A stretch of DNA of 64,000 nt from Rhizobium sp. SL86 (GTDB taxonomy: Bacteria; Pseudomonadota; Alphaproteobacteria; Rhizobiales; Rhizobiaceae). Position 1 is the stretch's first letter. The number at the start of each line of letters is the position of its first letter. The position numbers were made by a program, and so were the translations under genes. Positions 9,282 through 17,389 of the stretch are shown piece after piece. The stretch is taken from the NCBI RefSeq assembly GCF_026672545.1, contig NZ_JAPPRJ010000002.1, forward strand, positions 1,067,001-1,131,000, written 5' to 3'. Below the pieces are notes generated by a model that saw nothing but the letters and a program-made list of their open reading frames with translations, made no database searches and was not told where the DNA came from.

Positions 9282-11417
9282 GTGTCACTTCTTCGCTTCC
9301 ACACCATGATGCTTGCAGCCGGGGTCGCGCCCCTTATGATCATGACCCCAACAGCAAAAGCTCAGGAGCCGGCAACGGTTTTGCCAAGGATTACGATCCA
9401 GGGCCAGGGCACCGCTGATGCGAAGGGACCGACGAAAGGGTTCGTTGCCGAGACCAGCGCCTCGGCCACCAAAACCGGCCGCGCCATTCTCGAGACGCCG
9501 CAATCCATATCCGTCATTACCAACGACCAGATTCGCCAGCGCGACGCCCAGACACTGGGCGAGGCCCTCAACTATACGCCCGGTGTGGTGGGACAGCCTT
9601 TCGGCCCGGATCCGCGCTTCGATTCACCGAACATCCGCGGCTTCGACGGACGCCAGGCGCAGTTCCTGAACGGCTTGCGCATGATGCGCACGGCCGGTGC
9701 ACCTGCAGTCGACGTCTACGGCCTGGAAAGGGTTGATGTCATCCTGGGGCCGAGTTCGGTCATGTACGGCCAGGGAAATCCGGGCGGCATCATCAACATG
9801 ATCAGCAAACGCCCGCGCTTCGAGACCTTCGGCGAGGTGGGTATCGCGGCCGGCAGCTACGACAATTACCAGACATTCTTCGATTTCGGCGGCTCCGTTG
9901 CTGAGGGAAGCGATGTCGCCTACCGCCTCACCGGATTGGCGCGCAATGCACACACGCAGACCGATGGTCTGGACGACGACCGTTACCTCATCGCACCCTC
10001 GCTCACCTGGCAGCCGGACGAAGACACGAAGCTGACGATCCTGACCAGCGTTCAGCACGACAATCCAAGTTCGCCCTCTGGGCTTCCTTATCAGCTGACC
10101 CTGAATGCGGGCGCCTACACCCTGCCACGCCATTTCACCGTGGGCGACAACAGCATTGACCGTTCAGACCGGACGCTCACCAATATCGGTTATGAGTTCG
10201 AGCATCACCTGAACGACGACTGGGTGCTGCGCCAGAACCTGCGCTACACCAAGTTCGACTGGGATTACACCGCGCTTGGCATGAGTTCGCTCGGCCTCGC
10301 CAGTGACGGACGCACCATCCGCCGGATCGTCACGATCCAGAACGAGCATCTGCAAACCTTCAACATCGACAACAACCTGCAGGGCGAGGTCTCTGCCGGC
10401 GGCATCGATCATACCCTGCTGTTTGGCCTCGATTACCGGCATTTTGCCAACGATGTGACGACGCAGTTCTGGAACGCGACATCGCTCGATGCCTATGCTC
10501 CGCGTTACGGCGGGCCGATCGCGCTGACCTCGCGGTCCGTCTATACAAAGGTGGATTCGACGCTCAACCAGCTTGGGCTTTACGCGCAGGACGAGATGGC
10601 CTTCGACAACTGGCGCGCCACGCTGGGCCTGAGGCAGGATTGGGCGAGCACCACCGGGACCTCCGGCAACCCCGCGACGGGCGCGTCCCGATCACTGAAC
10701 AAGGATGACCAGAAGCTGACCGGTCGCGCCGGCCTCAGTTACCTCTTCGATGCAGGCATTGCACCCTATATCAGCTACGCAACCTCCTTCGAACCAGTGC
10801 CCGTTCCGGCGAGCGGCAACCTGCTGGAACCGACCACCGGGGAACAGGTCGAGATTGGCATCAAATATCGCCCGGAGGGCTGGAACGCGCTCTTTACGGT
10901 CGCCGCCTACGACCTCAGGCAGAAGAACGTCCTGACGACCACCGTCGTCAACGGCGTGTCGCAGACCAGCCAGATCGGCGAGGTGCGCGTCAAGGGGCTG
11001 GAGCTTCAGGCACTTGCAAGTCTTGCAGACGGTCTCGATCTTTCCGCGGCCTATACCCACGCGGAGGCGGAAATCGTGGGCGGGACCGACAACGGCAAGC
11101 GTCCCGACAACCTTCCCGAGGATGCCGCAAGCCTGTGGCTGAACTATACGTTCCAGGAGGGCAGCATGCTCCAGGGACTGGGCATCGGCGGTGGTGTCCG
11201 CTACATCGGCCAGCGGTATGGCAATACGGCAAACACCTTCGACCTGGCGCAGGTGACGCTGTTCGATGCCGGCCTTTCCTATGAGAAAAACGGATATCGG
11301 GCTTCGCTCAACGTGCAGAACATCGGCGATGAAAAGTACCTCGCAAGTTGCGGCACCTTTGGTTGCTATTACGGCGACGGACGCACTGTCATGGGGAGAC
11401 TGACCTATTCCTGGTAA
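9282..11417 (+). CDS. TonB-dependent siderophore receptor, FhuA/FoxA-like
   Basis: Outer-membrane receptor of 711 aa starting with GTG at 9282 (GGAG nine bases upstream). The signal peptide ends TPTAKA at about residue 27. The plug domain contains ILETPQSISVIT, ALNYTPGVV, NIRGFDGRQ and ERVDVILGPSSVMYGQGNPGGIINM; a barrel ends in GRLTYSW. The C-terminal SCGTFGCYYG is the Cys pair common in FhuA/FoxA-type hydroxamate receptors. It heads the operon with the binding protein (11428), FhuB-type permease (12308) and SIP reductase (14343). The first system's receptor (3968-6121) is related but clearly different, so the two probably take different siderophores. Confidence 0.92.
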   Translation: MSLLRFHTMMLAAGVAPLMIMTPTAKAQEPATVLPRITIQGQGTADAKGPTKGFVAETSASATKTGRAILETPQSISVITNDQIRQRDAQTLGEALNYTPGVVGQPFGPDPRFDSPNIRGFDGRQAQFLNGLRMMRTAGAPAVDVYGLERVDVILGPSSVMYGQGNPGGIINMISKRPRFETFGEVGIAAGSYDNYQTFFDFGGSVAEGSDVAYRLTGLARNAHTQTDGLDDDRYLIAPSLTWQPDEDTKLTILTSVQHDNPSSPSGLPYQLTLNAGAYTLPRHFTVGDNSIDRSDRTLTNIGYEFEHHLNDDWVLRQNLRYTKFDWDYTALGMSSLGLASDGRTIRRIVTIQNEHLQTFNIDNNLQGEVSAGGIDHTLLFGLDYRHFANDVTTQFWNATSLDAYAPRYGGPIALTSRSVYTKVDSTLNQLGLYAQDEMAFDNWRATLGLRQDWASTTGTSGNPATGASRSLNKDDQKLTGRAGLSYLFDAGIAPYISYATSFEPVPVPASGNLLEPTTGEQVEIGIKYRPEGWNALFTVAAYDLRQKNVLTTTVVNGVSQTSQIGEVRVKGLELQALASLADGLDLSAAYTHAEAEIVGGTDNGKRPDNLPEDAASLWLNYTFQEGSMLQGLGIGGGVRYIGQRYGNTANTFDLAQVTLFDAGLSYEKNGYRASLNVQNIGDEKYLASCGTFGCYYGDGRTVMGRLTYSW

Positions 11418-11427
11418 GATCGGCATA

Positions 11428-12315
11428 TTGCAAACGAGGCGGCAGATACTGTCAGCGGCTGCCGGCCTTCTGGTGACGGCACGTTGGGCACCAGCCCTGG
11501 CGGCGAAGGGCGCCGGTTTGCGCATCGCCGCCATCGACTGGGCGATGCTGGAAACCGCAGTCGCGCTCGGCATCATGCCGGTTGCCGCAACCGAACTCAT
11601 CCAGTTTCGCAAGAATGCCGTCGAGCCGGCAATCCCGGACGGTGTGATGGATCTAGGCCTGCGTGGCTCGCCGAATTTCGAACTGCTGAGGCTGGCCAAA
11701 CCCGACCTTATTCTGAGTTCGCCCTTCTACACCCGTTATGATCCCGTACTGGAGCGGATCGCACCGGTCTTTTCGCTCCCCTTCTATACCCGTGGCGAAC
11801 CTCCCTTCGACAAGGCGCGGGCGGCGGTTCTTGCGCTCGGCGACCGGCTTGGCGTTTCGGAGCGGGCAAAGGCGCGTCTGGCGGCAACAGATGCCGAGCT
11901 CGATCAGTTTAAGGACCGGCTCACTGCCCTCGCTCGACGTCCAACCTACCTGATCAACATCGGCGACGACCGCCACTTCCGAGCGTTCGGGGCCGACAGC
12001 ATGTTCGGCAACGTGCTCGACCGGCTGGGACTTGCCAATGCCTGGCAGCAGAACTCACGCTTCAGTTTTGCCGCACCCGTGCCGCTGGAACAGCTTGCCG
12101 CCGTGCCTGAGGCCCGCATCGTCATCATCTCGGACGTGCCCGTGGAAGCACGCAACGGGCTCTCTTCCAGCATGATCTGGAACCGGCTGGAGCCCGTGCG
12201 GCAGAACCGGGTGCTTCAGCTCGCCAACGTCAACCCCTATGGCGGCATCATCGCCGCCATGCGCTTCGCCCGGCTTCTGGCGGAGGCACTCGAGAAGGCA
12301 CCGTCCGATGTCTGA
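11428..12315 (+). CDS. fhuD: FhuD-type iron-siderophore binding protein
   Basis: Binding protein of 295 aa, the size of FhuD. It begins with TTG at 11428, 10 bp after the receptor stop. The N-terminus TRRQILSAAAGLLVTA resembles a Tat signal, as in E. coli FhuD, and ends at ALA. Characteristic segments are AIDWAMLETAVALGIMPVAA, LRGSPNFELLRLAKPDLIL and a late NVNPYGGIIAAMRFARLL. It would pick up the ferric siderophore delivered by the receptor at 9282 and pass it to the permease, whose start overlaps its stop by 8 bp. Confidence 0.88.
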   Translation: MQTRRQILSAAAGLLVTARWAPALAAKGAGLRIAAIDWAMLETAVALGIMPVAATELIQFRKNAVEPAIPDGVMDLGLRGSPNFELLRLAKPDLILSSPFYTRYDPVLERIAPVFSLPFYTRGEPPFDKARAAVLALGDRLGVSERAKARLAATDAELDQFKDRLTALARRPTYLINIGDDRHFRAFGADSMFGNVLDRLGLANAWQQNSRFSFAAPVPLEQLAAVPEARIVIISDVPVEARNGLSSSMIWNRLEPVRQNRVLQLANVNPYGGIIAAMRFARLLAEALEKAPSDV

Positions 12316-14290
12316 AGTTCATGTCGGTCCCGTCGGCCGTTCGCTCTGGAGTGTCTGTGCCCTTGCGGCGACCCTGCTGTTTCTTCTGTCGCTCAATGCC
12401 GCGCTTCCATGGGCCGCCTGGATGCAACTGAGCTTCGACCCGCAGCGGATGTCGATGGACGAGATCATCTTCGCTTACGCGCTGTTGCCGCGGGCAGCGG
12501 TTGCGCTGCTTGCCGGAGCATCCCTCGGCCTGTCCGGTTTCCTGTTGCAGCAGATCCTGCGCAACCCGATCGCCGATCCTTCGACACTTGGCATTTCGGC
12601 CGGCGCACAGCTTGCGATCGTCACGGCGACGCTGTTTTTCCCTGCCTTTCTGGATGGTCACAGGGCAATCGTGGCGCTGGCCGGCGCGGCCCTTGCGGCC
12701 GCAATCGTGTTCCTGCTCGGCTGGCGGCAGCGTTTCGAGCCCGTCACCATGGTGATTGCCGGCATGCTGGTTGGTATCGTTGCCGCCTCTCTGTCCGCCG
12801 CTTTCACCCTCTCGCAGGGTGAGTACCTCATGTCTCTCGTTACCTGGAATGGCGGGTCGCTTGCCCAGGCGGACTGGTCACCCGCGCGCAATCTCTTTGT
12901 GCAACTGATCCTGTTCGGCGCGATTGCCCTCCTTTTCCTGCGTCCGCTGACCGCGATGAGCCTTGGTGATGGCGCGGCCACCTCGCTTGGCGTTCCCCTG
13001 GGGCTGATCCGTTTTGTCGTCATCCTGATTGCGGTTGCCCTGTCCGCAGCGGTGGCGGCAGCCGTCGGACTGGTCGGTTTCATCGGCCTTGCCGCACCGG
13101 CGCTTGCGCGCGCAACCGGGGTGCGCCGTCCGCTTGCCCTTTTCTTCGCTTCGCCGCTGATCGGTGCGCTTCTGCTCTGGCTCTGTGACGGGGCAATCCA
13201 GGCGCTCGCCCGCGAGACGGCGGAGACCTTTCCGACGGGCTCGGTGACGGCACTGATCGGCGGACCAATGATGTTGTGGCTGCTGCCGCGGTTGCGCTCT
13301 GGCGCCATGCCATCCGCCGCCTCCCCTTCCTTTGCGGAAGCGCGGCGCGGCCTGGGGGCTGCGCTTTTGCCGCTTCTGTTCGTCCTGTCGATCTCCGCTC
13401 TTTCGCTGCTCGTGGTCGCCCTGCCAAATGGCTGGCGGCTTCTGTCTCCATCCGAAGTGCTCGAACTTCTGCCTCTGCGCTGGCCGCGGCTGATGGGTAG
13501 CGCGGCAGCAGGCGGGCTCCTGGCCTTGGCCGGCGCCATCCTGCAGCGCCTGACCGGCAACCCGCTGGCGAGCGCAGAAGTGCTGGGGGTGAGCGGCGGC
13601 GCCGGCATCGGATTGGCAGCATCCCTGACGTTTTTCCCGGCTGCAACCGCCCTTAGCCTGCTGGGCGGCGCGACCGTCGGCTCTCTCGTCGTGTTGCTGC
13701 TCGTCCTTCTGTTTTCGCTGCCCCAACGTCTGGCGCGCGAACATCTGCTGCTCGCCGGCATTGCCATCGGCTCCTTCAGTTCGGCTCTGCTCGCGGCCCT
13801 GATGGCGCTCGGGGATCAGCGAGCCTGGCAGATCCTCGCCTGGCTTGGCGGCACCGCATCGGCCGTAACCCCGCTGAGCGCCATTATCCTGAGCGCGCTG
13901 CTGGCGTTTTGCCTGATGCTCGCCTTGCTCGGCGCCCGCTGGCTGACGCTTCTGCCGCTCGGCGACGCTGTCTCCCGCTCGCTCGGTGTTCCCGTCCGTG
14001 TGAGCCAACTGGTGCTGATCACCACGGCCGCAGTGGCCACAGGTGCTGCCTCCATCCTGGTCGGTCCGCTGAGTTTTGTCGGCCTTGTGGCACCGCATCT
14101 CGCGATGCGGGCGGGTTTTCTGACGACGCGCCATCATCTTTTTGCCTCGGCGCTGATTGGCGGCGGGTTGATGATGCTGGCGGATTTCGGCGCCCGCTCG
14201 GCAACTGCGCCCTACGAACTGCCGCTCGGCCTTTTCGCCGCCCTGATCGGCGGCCCTTATCTGATCTGGCACCTCAGCCGCAAAACGTGA
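12308..14290 (+). CDS. fhuB: Fused iron-siderophore permease, FhuB type
   Basis: A 660-aa inner-membrane protein made of two tandem FecCD permease domains, the same length as E. coli FhuB. Domain 1 (about residues 10-335) has LQQILRNPIADPSTLGISAGAQ and LVGFIGLAAPALAR; domain 2 (about 350-655) has LQRLTGNPLASAEVLGVSGGAG and GPLSFVGLVAPHLAMR. The ATG at 12308 lies inside the last codons of the binding-protein gene, which implies translational coupling. A single-chain dimer needs only an ATPase; the likely partner is the FhuC-type gene at 7360. Confidence 0.93.
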   Translation: MSEVHVGPVGRSLWSVCALAATLLFLLSLNAALPWAAWMQLSFDPQRMSMDEIIFAYALLPRAAVALLAGASLGLSGFLLQQILRNPIADPSTLGISAGAQLAIVTATLFFPAFLDGHRAIVALAGAALAAAIVFLLGWRQRFEPVTMVIAGMLVGIVAASLSAAFTLSQGEYLMSLVTWNGGSLAQADWSPARNLFVQLILFGAIALLFLRPLTAMSLGDGAATSLGVPLGLIRFVVILIAVALSAAVAAAVGLVGFIGLAAPALARATGVRRPLALFFASPLIGALLLWLCDGAIQALARETAETFPTGSVTALIGGPMMLWLLPRLRSGAMPSAASPSFAEARRGLGAALLPLLFVLSISALSLLVVALPNGWRLLSPSEVLELLPLRWPRLMGSAAAGGLLALAGAILQRLTGNPLASAEVLGVSGGAGIGLAASLTFFPAATALSLLGGATVGSLVVLLLVLLFSLPQRLAREHLLLAGIAIGSFSSALLAALMALGDQRAWQILAWLGGTASAVTPLSAIILSALLAFCLMLALLGARWLTLLPLGDAVSRSLGVPVRVSQLVLITTAAVATGAASILVGPLSFVGLVAPHLAMRAGFLTTRHHLFASALIGGGLMMLADFGARSATAPYELPLGLFAALIGGPYLIWHLSRKT

Positions 14291-14342
14291 GGCCCAGGGT
14301 TTTAACTTGACAAAATATATCATAAATTGAGATGCACGGGGC

Positions 14343-15329
14343 ATGGACAAGATCACCGCGGACACACCGGCATCGCTGCAGACACGGGGCCATATCGCGA
14401 CAGAAGGCCAGCGTGCAATCGACGCGCTCAAGCAGCGCGCGGCCGAATGGGATGTGCCATGCGACATCAGCGAGAATGTCGCAATCTTCTGTGTCTGGAA
14501 CTGCGAGGCGCGCCTGACACGCCAGGACGAGACGGTCGATATCGCGCTGACCGCTCCTGACCGCCGGCTGCTTCTGACATTGCAGGGTTCGCTTGCGGAC
14601 CTGTTCGAGGAACAGAAGCTCACGGTGTCATGGGACGACGTGGCGGAAGGCGCACTTGCCCCCGGCCTGTCGCTCATGCGGGTGCGCTCCGTTTGCCGGC
14701 GCTCGCCGGGTTTCCTGCGAGTGAGTGTCGAGGCGGATGACGCGGCGCGCTTTTCCAGGGGCGGGCTTCATTTTCGCCTTCTGCTTCCGCCGAAAAACCG
14801 CAAGCCGGTCTGGCCCCGCATCAACGCGTCCGGCCGAACCATCTGGCCAGACGGGGACGACACCCTGCACAAACCCGTCTACACCACGGTGAAACAGGCC
14901 GGCACCGTGCTGGATTTCGACATTTTCCGCCACGCGGGCAGCCCGACCTCGGACTGGGCCGAAAGTGAGCCCATAGGCCAGACCGTCGGCATCATGGGAC
15001 CGGGCGGCGGCTCTTGCCCGCCCGGTCAGCCGCTTTATCTCTTCGGAGACGAAACGGCACTTCCTGCCATCAGCCGCATGCTGTCGCTCGCCGAAGGGCC
15101 TGTTCACGCCTTCGTTCGATCCGCGCCGGAGGATCTTTGCGAGCTTCTGGATGATCCGCGCGTGTCCCGTGTCGATGACCTGCTGGCGGCGCTGGAGGCG
15201 ACCCCGAGCGACCATGGCGGCTTCACCTGGTTTGCCGCTCACGCAGAGGCCGCCCGCAAGGCGCGTCTCCTGCTGTCTGGCCGCGGACTGACGAAACGCG
15301 ATTTTACGGCGGCGGCCTATTGGAGCTGA
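14343..15329 (+). CDS. SIP-family siderophore-interacting ferric reductase with N-terminal DUF2218-like region
   Basis: A 328-aa cytoplasmic protein. Residues 15-100 (HIATEGQRAIDALKQRAAEW...) resemble DUF2218; the rest resembles the FAD-binding and SIP domains of ViuB/YqjH-type ferric-siderophore reductases (VYTTVKQAGTVLDFDIFRHA; GDETALPAISRML). It would release iron from the imported complex by reduction. It follows the permease by 52 bp, a gap that includes TTGACA (14307-14312) in an AT-rich stretch, so an extra promoter is possible. The C-terminal GLTKRDFTAAAYWS is the usual SIP ending. Confidence 0.85.
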   Translation: MDKITADTPASLQTRGHIATEGQRAIDALKQRAAEWDVPCDISENVAIFCVWNCEARLTRQDETVDIALTAPDRRLLLTLQGSLADLFEEQKLTVSWDDVAEGALAPGLSLMRVRSVCRRSPGFLRVSVEADDAARFSRGGLHFRLLLPPKNRKPVWPRINASGRTIWPDGDDTLHKPVYTTVKQAGTVLDFDIFRHAGSPTSDWAESEPIGQTVGIMGPGGGSCPPGQPLYLFGDETALPAISRMLSLAEGPVHAFVRSAPEDLCELLDDPRVSRVDDLLAALEATPSDHGGFTWFAAHAEAARKARLLLSGRGLTKRDFTAAAYWS

Positions 15330-15457
15330 CGCCAATTGTTCGCGTCGAAGGGAGGAAAATCCATCTCCCTCATGTCATGAATGCGGAACATCCGTTTCTT
15401 TCGTAGCCCTTGTCTTGCTGCTAGCAACTTCGCATAAAGATGCTGGAGGAGACATCT

Positions 15458-16525
15458 ATGACATTGCCTTGTGAAGTGGCGTGGTTTTCCGCGCTGTGCG
15501 ACGACGACTACGAATTCCTCGGCGTGCCCGATCCAAAGCTGCTGTCGAGCTTCGATCATTGCCGGGATATCGTGCTGCAGGCGGAAAGCGGCGGCTTCGA
15601 CAATATCCTGCTTCCCTCCGGATACGCACTTGGCATCGACACAACGGCCTTTGCTTCGGCCATTGCGGCGATGACGAAGCGGATCCGGCTGCTGATGGCG
15701 GTGCGGATGGGCGAGGCATGGCCGCCGCAGTTGGCGCGGCAGATCGCCACCATCGACCAGATCGCCGGCGGACGTCTTGCCGTCAACATCATCTCCAGCG
15801 ACCTGCCGGGAGAAACCCTGGAGAGCAAACCGCGCTATCAGCGTACCATAGAGGCGATGGCAACCCTGCGCGCGCTTCTGAACGGCGAGAGTGTCGATCA
15901 CGACGGCGACTTCTGGAGGTTCAAAGTGGATTCGCCACGGATCCGCACCGTCAGCGGCCGCTGTCCGCCGTTTTACTTCGGCGGCCTTTCCGAGGATGCA
16001 CGGGAAGCGGCCGCCGAGGGCGCGGACGTCTATCTGATGTGGCCGGATACGCTGCCCGCAGTGCGCGAGATCATCGCGGACCTGAAGGCGCGCGCAGCAA
16101 AACGCGGCCGGTCGCTGCGCTTTGGCTATCGCGTACATGTCGTCGTGCGGGAAACGGAGCAGGAGGCGCGCGATGCTGCCGGCCGGCTGCTCTCCAAGCT
16201 CGACGATGCGATGGGGGCGGCAATCCGCGCCAAATCGCTCGACAGCCAATCGGTCGGCGTTCGTCGGCAGGCGGAACTGCGCGAGGCGTCGGGCCATGAA
16301 GGCTACATCGAGGACAATCTCTGGACCGGGATCGGCCGTGCCCGCTCCGGCTGCGGGGCGGCAATCGTCGGCGATCCGGACCAGGTTCTCGCCAAACTGA
16401 ATGCCTATCGGGCGGAAGGCATCGAGGCGTTTATCCTGTCCGGATACCCGCATCAGCGCGAGGCCGACCTCTTTTCGCGCTACGTGTTGCCCCGCCTCGA
16501 CCACGGGCTGCTCGGCGGGTTTTAA
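15458..16525 (+). CDS. LLM-class FMN-dependent monooxygenase, alkanesulfonate monooxygenase-like
   Basis: A 355-aa bacterial-luciferase-family oxygenase; the ATG at 15458 has GGAGGAG ahead of it, better than the in-frame ATG at 15440. SsuD-like features include AVRMGEAWPPQLARQIATIDQ and GRLAVNIISSD near residues 85-115 and FYFGGLSEDAREAAAEGADVYLMWPDT later. Such enzymes use reduced flavin from a partner reductase to oxidise sulfonates or other small molecules. Here it follows a siderophore operon, not a sulfonate transporter. A role in modifying or opening an imported siderophore is an inference from position only. No ssuE-like reductase is nearby; the SIP protein is the only reductase neighbour. 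Confidence 0.8.
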   Translation: MTLPCEVAWFSALCDDDYEFLGVPDPKLLSSFDHCRDIVLQAESGGFDNILLPSGYALGIDTTAFASAIAAMTKRIRLLMAVRMGEAWPPQLARQIATIDQIAGGRLAVNIISSDLPGETLESKPRYQRTIEAMATLRALLNGESVDHDGDFWRFKVDSPRIRTVSGRCPPFYFGGLSEDAREAAAEGADVYLMWPDTLPAVREIIADLKARAAKRGRSLRFGYRVHVVVRETEQEARDAAGRLLSKLDDAMGAAIRAKSLDSQSVGVRRQAELREASGHEGYIEDNLWTGIGRARSGCGAAIVGDPDQVLAKLNAYRAEGIEAFILSGYPHQREADLFSRYVLPRLDHGLLGGF

Positions 16526-16587
16526 CCGGACCCGCCATCTGATTTTCGGGCATAGATCCTTGCCCCTCGCCGCATCGCGAGGACAAG

Positions 16588-17268
16588 ATGTGCCTTGCAC
16601 GACACCACAAGGAGGTCATGAACCTGGCCAAGCAGGAAATCGTTTCCGCCAAACGCGAAGCCACGCGCATCCGCAACCGCGACGCCATCAAGAAGGCAGC
16701 CTGGGAGGTCTTCTGCAGCCGCGGGCTCGACGGTGCAACGGTGCGCGACATCGTGGGCGCCAGCGGCGTCTCCATCGGGACCTTCTACAATTATTACGGC
16801 ACCCGGGAAGCCGTGTTCCAGGAGCTTCTCGCCGATTTGGCCGACCAGGCTCGCACGATCAGCGCGAAGGCTCGCGCCGGTCAGGACAATCTCCACCCGA
16901 TGCTGGCGGAAAGTTACCGCCATTTCCTGTCCTTCATCCTCGGCGTCGACGGCGCGCTGGATTTCTGCGCCCGCAACCAGCATCACATCCGCTCCTATCT
17001 CTTCACGCTCGACGCCACGAGCGGGCTTCTGTCGGATATCCGCGCCGACATCGTGCGGGTGATGCCGCAGGCAACATTCACGCAGAGCGAACTTCGGCAG
17101 GTGGCGATGCTGATCGTTGCCAACGCGCTCGAGATCCTGCTGCAAGCGCGCGAGGAACAGCAGGCTCTGGATGTGGACACCGCGAGCGCCTTCATCACGC
17201 GGCTGATCGTCAGCGGCATTGGCGGCTGGGAACGCCGGCAAGATCCGGCGACGCCGGCGGCCTCTTGA
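16588..17268 (+). CDS. TetR/AcrR-family transcriptional repressor
   Basis: Regulator of up to 226 aa. The ATG at 16588 has GAGG five bases upstream; the ATG at 16618 has AAGGAGGT but only 2 bp away, so the first is preferred. The N-terminal helix-turn-helix is clear (IKKAAWEVFCSRGLDGATVRDIVGASGVSIGTFYNYYGTREAVF), followed by an alpha-helical ligand domain. It lies directly upstream of the GMC oxidoreductase gene, and the 121-bp gap holds a perfect palindrome that is its likely operator. The effector is probably an alcohol or aldehyde related to the oxidoreductase substrate, which is inference. Confidence 0.88.
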   Translation: MCLARHHKEVMNLAKQEIVSAKREATRIRNRDAIKKAAWEVFCSRGLDGATVRDIVGASGVSIGTFYNYYGTREAVFQELLADLADQARTISAKARAGQDNLHPMLAESYRHFLSFILGVDGALDFCARNQHHIRSYLFTLDATSGLLSDIRADIVRVMPQATFTQSELRQVAMLIVANALEILLQAREEQQALDVDTASAFITRLIVSGIGGWERRQDPATPAAS

Positions 17269-17330
17269 AGGAAGCCTCTGTAGTCAAGGAATCCAGTCAC
17301 GACTGTACCTAACCCTCAAGGAATGTGAAT

Positions 17331-17354
17331 AAATTTGACGGATGCGTCAAATTT
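17331..17354 (+). promoter_or_regulatory. Probable TetR operator overlapping a -35 element
   Basis: AAATTTGACG and CGTCAAATTT form a perfect 10-bp inverted repeat with a 4-bp spacer. The left half contains TTGACG, a good -35 sequence, with TAGCTT (17357-17362) as a weak -10. The GMC gene starts 35 bp after the palindrome. Bound repressor would block RNA polymerase. Confidence 0.7.
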
Positions 17355-17389
17355 GGTAGCTTGCCCTTGCGTGGGAGGACGCAAGGGCA

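Noticed and set aside
12878..14677. Open frame of about 600 codons antisense to the FhuB-type permease and SIP genes
   Set aside because: Composition is dominated by Arg, Gln and Gly, no domain is visible, and the opposite strand holds two clear genes.
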